NCBI GenBank assembly: GCA_026419785.1
Contig: JAODTK010005804.1
Span: forward strand, 186,001-250,000
Direction: 5' to 3'
DNA length: 64,000 nucleotides
Source of the DNA: Sclerodactyla briareus
Lineage: Eukaryota > Echinodermata > Holothuroidea > Dendrochirotida > Sclerodactylidae
Position numbers and translations under genes: made by a program. Shown piece by piece: positions 39,111 to 51,300 of this stretch (the first letter of the stretch is position 1; each line of letters begins with the position of its first letter). Under the pieces are notes generated by a model that worked only from the letters and a program-made list of their open reading frames with translations, ran no database searches and had not been told where the DNA came from.

Positions 39111-40539
39111 GCTGAACATGTTCCTGGCATGGACTGTCTTCACCAGATTGGTGCTCATCTCAGTCTTTCATCATTACATTCAAAATTTTAGTCAGTATAC
39201 CGGCGTAATAACCCCATAGAGACTGCCCTCCTGCGAGTGCGCAATGGTGTACTGGAAGCCTTAGGAACGCTCAGCTTATTCGCGGATTTCACTCAATTGT
39301 ACATATAGTCACAGATGAAGTGTAAAAAATTGAAAGCTGTATTGACGACATCCCGAGTTTTGAAGGCGGACAATCGTCTGTTACCCAACGACTTCAAGAA
39401 CGAAGTAATTCAGTTCCGCTCCCCAGTGTTCCGCGAAGACGACACGGAACTATACGTCCACACCTACATGCTGACATGTGGGGGTCACCTGGTCGAACCA
39501 ACGACGACTTTTAAAGACCAATCGACGTACGTTGACGCTTTCATTCACAAATCATGTCACTAAAATATGTCATCATTGACAAATACACAGGATATAAATC
39601 GCACACACGTCCGCAAAAACCCAGAATTCACTGCACGTATGATCACACTTACACAAAAACATGATCACTCATCACCCCTGCCTTATATTGATATACACTC
39701 GCGCCTGCCATTGCCGGATGAATTAAATTGCTTTGTGTTCTTTCAGATTCTCCACACTCCGCTCTTACCTATCTCTCGTCTCTGGTTGGCCGCCATGTCC
39801 CCCGCTCATGTACATGTGGCCCAGTGGCGCACGCATAGAATTCAGGGACAGAAACCTCACCCCCGCCCTTGACCCATGTAACCCAATAATTTTTTAACAC
39901 ATAACCCCTTTTTTGTTCATTAGACATTATTCATCCGCTAATTTGGGGGGGGGGTTTTATCGAACTTTTGCCCCATCAAATGTCTAGGGGCCCATAAATT
40001 GCATTTTATCCTACCGATAGGAAGCGTGAGGCTCTTATGAGGGCGCACTTCGATTGGGACTCGAACTCAACCCCCCCCCCCCCCCCTCCCGAGACGAAAA
40101 TCTGCTCAGTAGGCCACATGAGGCTCATCGCACGGCATCGGATGTTGCGCGCCATTTGCAGCGAGGACGCGGCTGGGACTAGCCACTATATAGGAACAAC
40201 TTTGGTGCACGGTCTGTTTCTCACTCGGCACCATAGCGTGCGAAACGCTTACCTCTAACATGAGAAACATTGTGGGCGCTTTGAGACTGCTTATTTTATG
40301 ATTAGAATTAAAAGAGAGAAGGGATTGCCATAGGGAGTCACTTTGATCGCATCAGGTACAAGTTATATGGGTGATTTGATACTTGTTTTAATATGAAGAT
40401 TAAGATCAAAGATTCGGGTCATAGATTAGGATATGGCAGGGCCTCCTTACACGACTAGCGACCTAACCCCAGGTCATGGTAACCTGATGAAGACCTTGCC
40501 GGCACCACCCGCATGCACGTTCGCTCACGACCTACTTAC

Positions 40540-40715
40540 ACCCCTGGCAGCCAACGCAGCGGGCAACCTATTTTATGTTACCTCGTAGATCCCTCTTGTG
40601 ACACGTGGGCTGAGTGGCACTTCGAGGTAACATGCCTGGTCTAACACAAACTGGCTCTCAATGGGATTCGAACTCGCAAATGATCAACTGATCTTTAGGC
40701 CGGAGCGCTACCGAC
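40540..40715 (-). mobile_element. tRNA-derived SINE, minus strand
   Basis: In reverse it reads TCGGTAGCGCTCCGGCCTAA and then GCGAGTTCGAATCCCATT, an A-box/B-box pair. The body continues leftward with a duplicated gaggtaacat/cctcgtagat stretch. Boundaries are approximate. Confidence 0.6.
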
Positions 40716-41269
40716 GACCACCTTCTCACTTCGAGTCACTTTTTGTGAATTTATGGCAGCCATGTTGTCCTCTTATTTTATCGAAATTATTAACAGCAAG
40801 AAAAGGTCGTGTTTGCAATTTATTTACCATGAGTGATATACATTCCGGTATATATATATAATGCTTGAAACTGATATGAGCCATCTTCCTAAAAAAATTT
40901 GTTATGTCTTACAGCCACTTTCCATATGTTCACGATTCTAACAGCTATGTTGGGCCGCCGCCAGTCTGGTTCGGGACATGCTAACAGCTTCGTTTGTGTT
41001 AGCAAATAACGAAGGAAAATATATGAATCACATTTTGTTCAAAACTCAAATCACTGTTTTCGACAGTACTGCGCTTTTTCTTAATTTCACCATGTCTGGC
41101 AGCCATTTTGGACCGCCATTTTGATTTTTTTTTTCACTTTCCCATCTTGAATGTTGCGGCATTCTTTTTTTTGAAGAACTTAGACCAACTCGGGCTACTC
41201 AATCCGTGAAACAGATTTTTACAATTTTTTCGCCAGATGGTAAAAAAACTATCTTATTTTAGGTACTAA

Positions 41270-41930
41270 CGGGAAAGGGTAGAGAAGAAAACGGGAAATG
41301 GGTAGACGAAAAGAAAACGGGAGATGGAGAAAAGAGAGAGACATGCTTTAAAAGCAGAGCAAAGGTAAGAGAGCAAATGGGTAGGGGGTCGTCCGTGATG
41401 GATAACCCAGCTAATAAATGACCTGTTCTTGTCATTTCTGGAGTTCAATTTTTTGGTCTACCCTCTGTCTATCCCACCAGCACCACATTATTCCAGACGA
41501 CGAAAATGGATAATCGCATTTCTTACATCTTCTATTCTTTACCGTTCTTCTATACCCTCGCACCACATTATTTCAGACGGAGATTGACAAATTGCCTATT
41601 TCTGGGTCTGTGGGGTCAAACATTTTGTGAAGACAGTCAGTGTCTGGGGGTGAGGTTCAAAGTTGGAAATGACCTGGTCTTCTTATTTCTGGGGTCTAAA
41701 ATTGTTTGACCCCTCCTTACCCCTAGCACTACATTTATTTCGGCCGACTGGGACGAATCGTACATTTCTGGGGGACGGCCCGGGGTCGGAGAGGAAACAT
41801 GTGGATGGGGCGCAAGGTGTGATTTAAGTGAGGTTGTCCAAAATGTTGGAAATAACCTGATCTTTTCGTTTCTGGGGATACAAATTTTTGACTCCTTTTC
41901 TATAACCCCAGCACCACATTTTACGAGATT
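41270..41930 (+). repeat. Tandem repeat, three diverged copies, period about 190-250 bp
   Basis: The phrase cctg.tctt..atttctgg.gt, then caccacattattcc, recurs at about 41422, 41671 and 41858. A shared ggttcaaagttggaaatgac block precedes the later copies. No coding frame persists across copies. Confidence 0.7.
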
Positions 41931-41931
41931 G

Positions 41932-42020
41932 TGGGTGCAGCTTATGAACGTGAGACAGTGCCGCTAGCCTATGAACTTGAGATTGTGGTGCTAGCTTATG
42001 AACGTAATGGTGTGGAATGT
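41932..42020 (+). repeat. Three-copy repeat of about 31 bp
   Basis: Units built on gctagcttatgaacgtgag followed by attgtggt occur three times in succession with a few changes. Confidence 0.75.
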
Positions 42021-42799
42021 ATGCTCACTTCCATTTGGGTAGTCGTGGGTAGCCTGGATCAGTGTGTACGTGTACCAGTTTGTTGTTTTGCACGATGGTA
42101 ACAGCACGTGTGCATGTTGTTGGACCAAAATACGAGTTGGTCAGAAGTATTCTTACAGCAAGATCACCAAGACAAGATGCAAGTTTCCAAACACTAACAA
42201 TGTCCCAAAGTCTATAATTTGAGTTCCGGAAAAGTTTCCCTTTAGGTATTCATTATATAGACGACAATCGTATGCTTTATTACGGCTGCGAGTGGGTGGA
42301 TAGGCCCTATGCTGGTTCACGGTACCTATGCTATCACTATCAGAAGAAATTTTACTGTAGCAACTTCCCCTTGAGGTGACGAATCCGTCACCTCATCCTC
42401 TACCTTCTCCTCCCCGATTACACACCCCTATAACCTATCCAACAACAAATCATTCAAGAACCTCTAATCCACTACATGTTAGATTTCATTAGGCCCCCTA
42501 GTATAAAGTTGATACTTAGTTACAAGCCTAATTGTGACCATAAATTCTGGGGAAATTCGCCACCTGTTTTCCAGCCTGTCCTTGTTTTGCAATTTTTATG
42601 TGAAGTACAGTAGAATAACATGAACAAAATATCAAGATTTGGTGGCAATATAATACGTTAGGGCAAAACTACACTTCACGGGTTTATATGATTCCGGTTA
42701 TTCCTAACCTGTACTAATGGTACTGTTGTTTGAATTGTTGGTGGGGAATTTGGGAATACTTAACCTGCACTATACCAATTTCCACCACGCTCCTTTCTT

Positions 42800-42975
42800 G
42801 TGTAAGAAAGTGGCTGCAGGAGTTAAGCTGCACTCGCGTCCGTCGGAATGGGACATTAAATGCGGTCCCGGGAGCATGAATTTCTCACCCAGGCCATGCT
42901 CGTCAAGTCCTGGCCACGATTCGAGAAAAAAAGGCGAGTCTTTCGCTGGTGTTCATGGCCCCAAATCCCACACTG
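42800..42975 (+). repeat. SINE body fragment shared with 46.7-47.1 kb
   Basis: cgtcggaatgggacattaaa at 42841 matches cgtcggatggggacgtaaat at 46997. Both are followed by cccgggagca/cccaggagca and then ggcgagt(c/t). It is a related copy of the same element lacking a recognisable tRNA head. The 123-codon open frame over it is a by-product. Confidence 0.6.
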
Positions 42976-45281
42976 AAGATCAGTGCGCGGAAATGTATAA
43001 ATGTATATATATGTTGGGTGGAAATGTCCTTAATTGGATGGCATCACCAAACACAAAGATAGAAGAAAAAGAAGGAAAGGACAGGTAATGATCGGCATTC
43101 ACAGCAATAGCCATATAACTGTCTGCAATGTATCAATGCTAAAAACTAACAAACTAAATGGCCTGAACCAGTTCTTATGATCATGAAACCCAATGTAAGA
43201 CTTCTCACTTCCATTTGCCTACCTACATTTGGAGCCATTTATACTTTCCAGACAGCATAGGGCAATAGCCTTAAGTATTTTTTTTCAATGCATTGCACCG
43301 TCTTTGCAAACCTTGAGCTAGTGCAAGGCATGATTTTCTTGTTTCTGTGGATGTGGCCAACCTTAAAGGCTGCCCTGGATGAATATCCTAAGTTAACGCA
43401 GATAGGCCTACCGATAAACGTGAACTTTAGTTGATCCCCGTAAGCCAGAGTCCACATTCATCATGGGGGACACACAAGCCAACACACTGAAATGCTATAT
43501 TTACTTGTATACCAGTTTACTGTTATGATTTCTCTGCTGCCACATATAACGATCTTTAAAAATATTTAAGGACCAAGGAATAGGGCCAATCCTCATGCCT
43601 AAACAGAAAAAATCTTTTACTGATATGTTCTAAAACTAATTATAGACTTCCGAGCCAATTATTAACTAAGTGAAATAATTTTTGTAACCTTTATTTCCAA
43701 TTTCGAGCCATCAGATTTTTTTGATGTGAATGTGTTGCTGATTTACTGAAGCCTGCAGCTGCGATTCTATTCTTTGTACAGTTTTGCCTCACCAGTCTTG
43801 AAACTTTTCACTTGAGTTGTTACTTTAGGTGCCCCGAAGCTTTTAAAAAGAAAATTCTTTTAAAAAACTTTGGAGAGTTCCTTTTTCCAATACTAAATAA
43901 AATGATCAAGTGAATTTTAGGTCATCTTGGAATTATCTCCCATTAGTGCTCAGTGCACTGAACAATACTTCCGCAGCCATCCTGATCAAAAACAGGATAC
44001 CAAATTTCATGCAAATATTGATCCATGACAGCCCTTAATATAGGCAGACGACGTTTCACAGGCACAGCATAGTCTACTCTCAGCTAACTTCAAATTGGTA
44101 TGAGCAATTCGGACATTGTAAGAAAACCAGCCACATTCGTTGATCCATGTTTTTTGATTATCAATGTTAGAATTTTGCATTATCCTTCCTCATAGTTCTC
44201 ATAATTTTTGCCAAGGATTATCTCCAAGCGGTCTGCAACGCCTGGACTCGGACCGAGTTTTCCCCAGCCCACCAGCAACTGCGATCGAGTCCATTGAGTT
44301 CGAGTCAGAGTCCTCGAGATTGGGGACCGGACTCGAGTCCTCTAATACTGGTCATTTGGAGTGTAAGACAATCCTATGTCACAGATACTATTTTTTCAAT
44401 ACTGAATATCCCTGAACTGAAGTACTTGGAAATACAGTATAGTAGTGGTAGTAGGTTTAGTCTTGTCTATCCGACAAGCTCAGTGATCAACCTCCACACT
44501 TATCACAATTGTGCAAGGTTTATTGCTTCTCAAAACTTCATATTTGAGGCCTTGAATTGCAATTTGATTTTATCGAGGAAGGTAGTCTCGATTCTCTTGA
44601 TTGGCTTAGTAGTATAGTATGTCTCAATGCCTCTCTCAGAGCGATCTTCGCTGGAGCTTCTTCTTGTAGTCTTCGCAAGGTGAACCGAAAAATCTCAATC
44701 TCCTATGGGCTACTATGGATGACCAAGGGATTTGGTTAAGTAAAATGAAATGTTAAAATTCCAAACAATAGGCTGATTAGAAATGTTTAAACTTATGTCA
44801 TACTTTGTGCCCCAAGTTGCTGGAAGGAACCTCACACATCTGCCTGGAAGAGGTGATTATGAATGGCTTTTTTGGCTTAGGGCTGGCTTATCTCGGGAGA
44901 TGGGATCAGCTCATTCGGTTAGAGCTCAGTCTGGTGAATATTGGAGTTAGATCCCACAGACCAATCAGCTTTTTATGGGCCCTTGGGACAAGATGACCAT
45001 CTCTAGCCCGTTCTACCAAGGGGCTGAATGGGGACCTATGAGGAATCTGAGTACAACCTGTGCTGTATTAGCTGCTGACATACTCGCTCTGGGATGGTTG
45101 AGGTGTAATGTAAAAGTTCCTATTGATTTTGTGATGTCTGTTTTAAAAGTGCGCGGAGACTGCGTGGAGAAGAAGCACTACATAAGTACCCACATATATG
45201 ATTGTAATATATAATATAAATATAAAAAATCTTTCAAGAAAATCACTGCATTGGTATGTAATATCGTCTGTCCTCTTACAG
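42976..45281. other. Region upstream of the first placed NOL10 exon
   Basis: The NOL10 promoter and initiator exon should lie in or before this stretch. I could not find the expected short N-terminal peptide, nor a clear CpG-rich promoter. A SINE occupies 44900-45110. Confidence 0.4.
44900..45110 (+). mobile_element. tRNA-derived SINE
   Basis: gggatcagctcattcggtta carries an A-box-like segment and ggagttagatcccacag a decayed B box about 45 bases later. The body runs on without coding signal and stops short of the first recognised NOL10 exon. Confidence 0.6.
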
Positions 45282-45327
45282 TGGTTGTCAGATCGCAAGA
45301 AGAGAGCATTGCAGAATGCCGATTCTG
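45282..45327 (+). CDS. NOL10: NOL10 exon, N-terminal WLSDRKKR segment
   Basis: A pyrimidine-rich acceptor (cctcttacag) precedes an open 46-nt exon reading WLSDRKKRALQNADS, followed by the donor gtaagt. Vertebrate NOL10 has WLSDRKKRALQ at about residues 23-33, directly after the short N-terminal stretch. The exon starts in phase 0 and leaves one base for the next exon. No indel is needed here. This is the first NOL10 exon I can place; the start codon must lie upstream in a separate exon I could not identify. Confidence 0.92.
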
Positions 45328-48300
45328 GTAAGTTGTGCAAAATAATTTTTGAATGCTTTTGAAGCCACCATGTTCACACTCCAGTCAATTTGCATCTGAA
45401 ATATTGGCTGGAAGGGGGATCTGATCAGTTATTCTGCCATTGTGTACAAAATGCCTTCCTCCTAAGGTCTAGGAGCGGTCAAGATACCGATGATAATTAT
45501 ACAGCACTAGGATTGACCATGATACAGAAAGTTCAGGGCGTTGAGGTCAAGGGTCATCAAGGGTCAGTCTGGACATTTTGTTGAAATTTGCAAATTGCTT
45601 GGGCTATGATCAAATCAAAGTTTATTTCAAGGATTGGAGGTGGAGAACCATAGGAGGGGTCATTTCTGTACTATCTTGTAACCTTTGGATAGAAGGATCA
45701 TGACAGTTGATCAGTAATTTTACCAATAGACTTTAGTTTAAGGGAGTAAAGATCAAGACGTGAGGTCCGAGTTCAGACTACAACGATATCGTGTCGTACA
45801 ATGAATGAATAATTTTGGTTGAGGCCCGAATCAATACCAGACCGATGTTCATGGATGCTGAAGCACCCGCCCCATTTGTAAAAGAATTTGATTGGCTATT
45901 TGCCGATGTGAAATAGACTCCTCCCATGTTGTTGATAAAATATAGTCTTTCTATTCAGAGCTGAACGATTTCAAATGAAACTTTCATCCGTTTTTCGATT
46001 TTGAGACTGCATTCAATGAATTAGTTTCTTTCATACACATCCGATTTAAGATGTAAGAAGTTATTGAGATGGTACCCTTGTATGGATGACATTAATAATC
46101 ACACAGATCCTCTCCTCCCTGGTGGCAGCCTAAATTTAAAAGGACCCTTGGGAGCCATTGACAGAATCTGTTTGTAATGGGATATAAATGAATGGTCACT
46201 TTTGTGGTCATGATATTGACCAATGGTGAGTATCTCCAGTCTTCAGTGATTTGAGGTTGAAAGGTCATTCAGGATTCTATAGGTCACTCAAAAATTCTAC
46301 ATTGCACCTTCACTGTAAATTATTAGATGAGTGACTGTGCGGGGCATTAGTGTGCCCATTAGCAAAATTTTCCGTGTTCAGAATAAACCGTTCCTGGTAC
46401 GTTTAAAAGAGAGGATGTGTCAAAGGTCACAGGGTATACACTCTGACTGCTGACTGTTGCAACATAAGCGTCGCAAAACAACCTTGAAAACTCCCCTGAT
46501 AAAAACTACAATTTACCAGCACGAAACGTTACCCAAATTTCCACACAGACCTATGACGATAACATCCGAGAGATGTGGATAATTCATGCGTTAGCAGAGA
46601 GTGGTGACAGTTGAAAAAATATCGGACATAAGATAAGCTATTGGGAGAGAGAAATATCATCAATACCCCCGAACTGAGGGAGGGGCGAATAGTAGAGCGG
46701 TAATCAGTGTACGCTTTGCATGCACATGTCCGGGGTTAGAATTCCAGCGATCAGCAACGGGCGTTTTTCCAGAAGTGGCTGTACTTGCAGTTCGACTGGT
46801 GTGGTCATGGTCTTAGGTCCTGGTACTGCTGTTGAGCAGTGGGCTTGGTAATTTCGGGGGTGCTTGTTCGGGGGTCCCCGGGCACTTGCAATAGGTCTAG
46901 CGGGTCGTTTCGGCTGCTGCGTGAGCATTCGCGTCGAACATCTTCCGCTCCTCCAGTTTGAGAAAGGGGTCAGGTCCTGGAGTTCACTGATGTCCGTCGG
47001 ATGGGGACGTAAATTGACGGGCCCAGGAGCAGGGATTGGTTGTCACGCCTGCGCGATAATCATCTGAGCATAGTCGAGAGAGAAGGGCGAGTTCGTCGCC
47101 GGTGCTCATACACGATCAAAAATGCGGTTAGGGTTCCATGATGGGTCAAATTGGCTTCCTGAACACGTAGGGATCCAAATCAAATCAAACTGTTCATCGG
47201 TGAGCAGGCACACTCTAAAACCGTGATGAGGTTTTTTGGATGGGGGGGGGGAGGTGAGAAGAGACAGGAACCAATGGAAACTACATTATAAAAAACTATC
47301 AATAACTGAATTGTGTGTTACCTACTCCACAGAGCTCAAGAAACCGGATTGAAAAATGATCCAGGAGTTTGAGGTTACCCCATCGTCAGTAACGCGTCCG
47401 GGTCTCAGAGGATGACAACACATCGTGGCTGAGGTGAGGGGTGTGAAAAGTACGTCACTGGCGTCATCTACTGCCTGTACATAATAAAGAGTGACAAATA
47501 TGTTTTTTATAAAGGGGGGGGTTTAGCTCAATGGGGGTGACCCCCCTTCAAAGGGCACAACAGTTGGGGGGGGATCCAAGATAGTTGGCGGTGTGTGGAG
47601 GGGTTCAAAAACATGTGTGTGCAAAATTTTGTGTGTGTGTTGGATAAATTCAGTATGTATGGAGGTCATCATCAAAGTTGGGGCTTTGAAGTAATGACTC
47701 CCAACCCCCAAACCCCCCAACCCCCTCCCACACCCCTCCCGTGTTCGTCCTTGTAACCCTAAGTTGAAAGAAGGTGACATTGTACTAATGTTGATGGCCC
47801 GTGATGATCACAGTCAAGTTCAAAGAGAGTTATCACATACCATGGAAGTTCAATGATTCTGATTGATTGATTTTCTACTGACTAGGAAGCCAGTGAAGGC
47901 CCTATCTAGGCAACCCTGGTCATACTGATCATGGATGAGCACTGGCCTTAACTCCCCTTATCTCTTCGACTAGTTTCAGGGGGGGGGGATGATATTGAGG
48001 CAGGGGTTTGTTGTTAAAACCATCTAACTGGCTCCTGGGACCATCATTTACATCCTCACCAACAAGGACGATCAGTGAACTCTAGAATCCGACCAATTCC
48101 TCGGAACCTGGATGAAGATTCAGTCCGACGTGACTGCTCACAGTGGATCGACGATACTCCATTGCAATATACCCAAACCAACCCCAGAAACCCATGCACA
48201 AATCCATGCATTAACAACATCACACCACTAAGCTTCCAAAAAAGTCGAAGACTGTTTAACATCTCTGGATTACTGTAAATTTAAATGTTGGTCATAATAG

Positions 48301-51300
48301 GAATAATAGGAATTCTTGTTAAATGACTGATTTGTTAAAGCTAGGCCGGTATTCATCGGACATGTCAACGATGGAGGTACCAAAATGATTGGATCACCAT
48401 CACGATCGCGTACATAGCGTATTTGTAACTGTAACATTGCACCTTCAGGGCTGGCAGGGAATGGTGGGGCATCCATCCATAATCAGGGGATGAATTTTTT
48501 CCATAATAGTAAAAACTTCGATGGCATTATATAAAAAAAACTCACAGACTATTAACTGTGTATGGCGTGATAGCTAGAAAAACGGGCAATATGAGTAGCC
48601 CGACGAAGCGGGAGGGCATGCGAGAGCCCTTCGGGAAGATGAGGGGGCTCTTCGGTACATACCTAGTCACATAACACTCAACACAAACGGGAGTTGGTTT
48701 GACCAATCTCGTAATCTACGACGATTCTTTTATAATCATGTGGCGTACATGTCGAATCACCAAGGCGGTTGGGCATCAGGTACATGCTAGCATGATTCCA
48801 TGCAGGGGCCATGATATTGTATGTTCAGCTCTACCAATGAGACTCTGGCCCACTACAGAGTCTGTGAATATCAGATTGACAGCGAGCAAACAAACTTTCA
48901 CAGGCTTTCAGTTGCAAAAAATGCTTTGATTGGCATCGTAGATCGTTTCTTGTATAGAGTGAAAGGGCTGGATGGGAGGGGGAAACATCAACCATGGTTT
49001 GTACAGGCTAAAAATTAACAGGCCAGAGGTTGACACATTCAGGTGATGATAATGGGGTGGGGGGGGCGGGATGGGGATTTGTTAGCATCAAAATTGTTTT
49101 GTGAGATTATTTGCAAGACCTCCACTGATTCCTACATATACAGTACAACTGTATGCAAGCCTTGTACTGCCGGTCTGAAATGACCGCCTACATAGGGATA
49201 ACGTTTATGCTCAAAACCGCTTCACGATATCTTCAATGATCTCACACCCGTACTATATTGTACACACCTCTTGCGTTGTTCACTCCTGATGGCACCATTT
49301 TAGTAGTCAGTACATCACTTCATGTCTCTGGGGAACACTTCCCAATGAGGGCTGCCACCATACAGTGATCACTCTCTTAACAGTACCTCATAAGGTCCCC
49401 ATTTTTTTCACATGGGTGGCATGGGACATTCTAGTCCAGGGCTTCCATTGGCTTCAAACTCGCAATCATGTTCTGCAGTCTGGATCTCTACCGACTGAGC
49501 TAATCATTCCACAAGCTACTGTTGTATTACCTCTAAATTGATAACAGCTCAGAGACCCATAAAAAAAACGGGAATCTTAGTAGTAGCAGCCATCAATCAA
49601 TCCTGTTATTAGGAGAAAATATCAATAACAAAACCGGCAACAATTTACACAATAAACAAATAATCAATAACTCTCTTCAACCATGTCAATTTTTACCATT
49701 TTTCTCCGTTTTCACGGAATATACAAGCCCTAAAGTGAGGTGCTACGATTGTTTCTCAAACTGTCCATGAAATTTGAAAGGGGGCTAGTGATGCAGAGCG
49801 GTTAATTATCATGTAATGCATTCCACTTTTCAGGAGAGAATAAAAATGTCATGAGTAATTGTTGGGGGGTTTTCCTTATGCTGTTTTAGGCTGAAGAGCG
49901 TTTGTCCCTCCAGGTCGAATCCACTAAGATAATACTGAATTTCTGAGATATTCCAAATTACTTCTGAGAAAAGGTCATAGGTATCGTGATAGACAAGTAC
50001 TTGTTAAAGCCTCCCAGGTTTTCCGCTTACCCTCTCTGCCCTTGCCAACTGTAATTTTGGTTCTGACAGAGACCTTTGACCAATTGTCAGTGTTACACAG
50101 TCGGTCTTGTCTTCTCTTCACAGTGGTCAAGCTTCGTATTCTATCAGAGGATTATTCAAAGGTAAGGCATGCATTCTGATGAAGCTATTCAAAATGGACA
50201 TTAAATAATTCTCTTTATTGAAAGAATCTGAGAACAGGTGAAAGAAGTGAGAGGATGGTGTGGTCACCTTGGTCCCTTGCATTGTAATAATTGGTTCTAA
50301 GTGTTCGTATGGGAGGCAGGTCTGTGATGTGTGGGTGCAATATGGTAATTAGAGAGACAGCCTCTCTTGCACCGCTGCCCAAAATGGATGTTGCCAATTT
50401 GCACATTAGGTGAAACAAAAAAGTCCCTCGGAATATCAAAAGTACTATGTATATAGATACGTCATAGTGACAATATAATGAGGGGGAAAATTTTTCATTG
50501 CAAGACCGCCGTCCACTTTTAGCAGTTGCCAATTAATGAGCGGTATACACTGAAACGTTAACTTTGCAGTAGTATGCTGAGCCTCCCGAAATTGAACAGG
50601 CAATTTCATCTTACAACACTGGGAACAATGGACTGTGCTCACATGTATTTGTCTGGACATTTCAGTAGAAAATCGTCCTGCCATATATGATGGATTATTT
50701 TATTGTATTGTATAAAATTAAAATAAACGATATTACCATGATCTGTGTTGAAGTTCACTGCGACAATGGTATGCTGTAATGCATGCAAACGCAGCCGTTG
50801 TGTTTTTACCAGACGGTGGAGCCAATTAACTCTGAATGTGATATTAGCTATTTATGGTAGGCCAGGCCAATTGATTCCCTAAGTGGGAGGGGGTGGCAAA
50901 TTTGGTCATGGCCAAGTGAAGGGGGGAGGGGGAATATACCAAGAGATCACAAATTTGGATGAATTGTGCCTAAGCAATGGAACCATGGCAAAAAAAGCGG
51001 GGTTATGCCCCCTACCCCCCATCCCCTCCCTTATCCTCCCCCTGATTGTAGGTATGTTTTCCCAGTGCCAGCACACGTCAGTTGGTTGGAAACGGGCCCC
51101 CTCCCCTGGGGGAGTGATAAAATATGACCTAGGGGGACCATATCATCGCTGCCTATAGTATCATTAATATTTACAAAGTTTATATTGGAGAATGGTTCCT
51201 ACAACTGTGATATGATGCACCTACAGTGAAGCCTTACGATTCCCCAAATAGAGTTTCGCCCTGTGATTCCACAACATCGATAGTGAAACAAGTAGGCAGA

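Larger units (their letters stand above)
37236..41269. other. No recognised gene
   Basis: G/C runs at 37457, 37661 and 40071. An 82-codon frame at 39315-39563 follows an AG and has balanced codons, but no family is recognised. SINE fragments are listed separately. Confidence 0.45.

Noticed and set aside
39825..39860. Second hAT element (cagtggcgcacgc start)
   Set aside because: No matching inverted end or target duplication found downstream.
46682..46753. Functional tRNA-Ala (TGC) gene
   Set aside because: The B box is changed (ggggttagaattcc), arm pairing is poor, and it continues into a SINE body.
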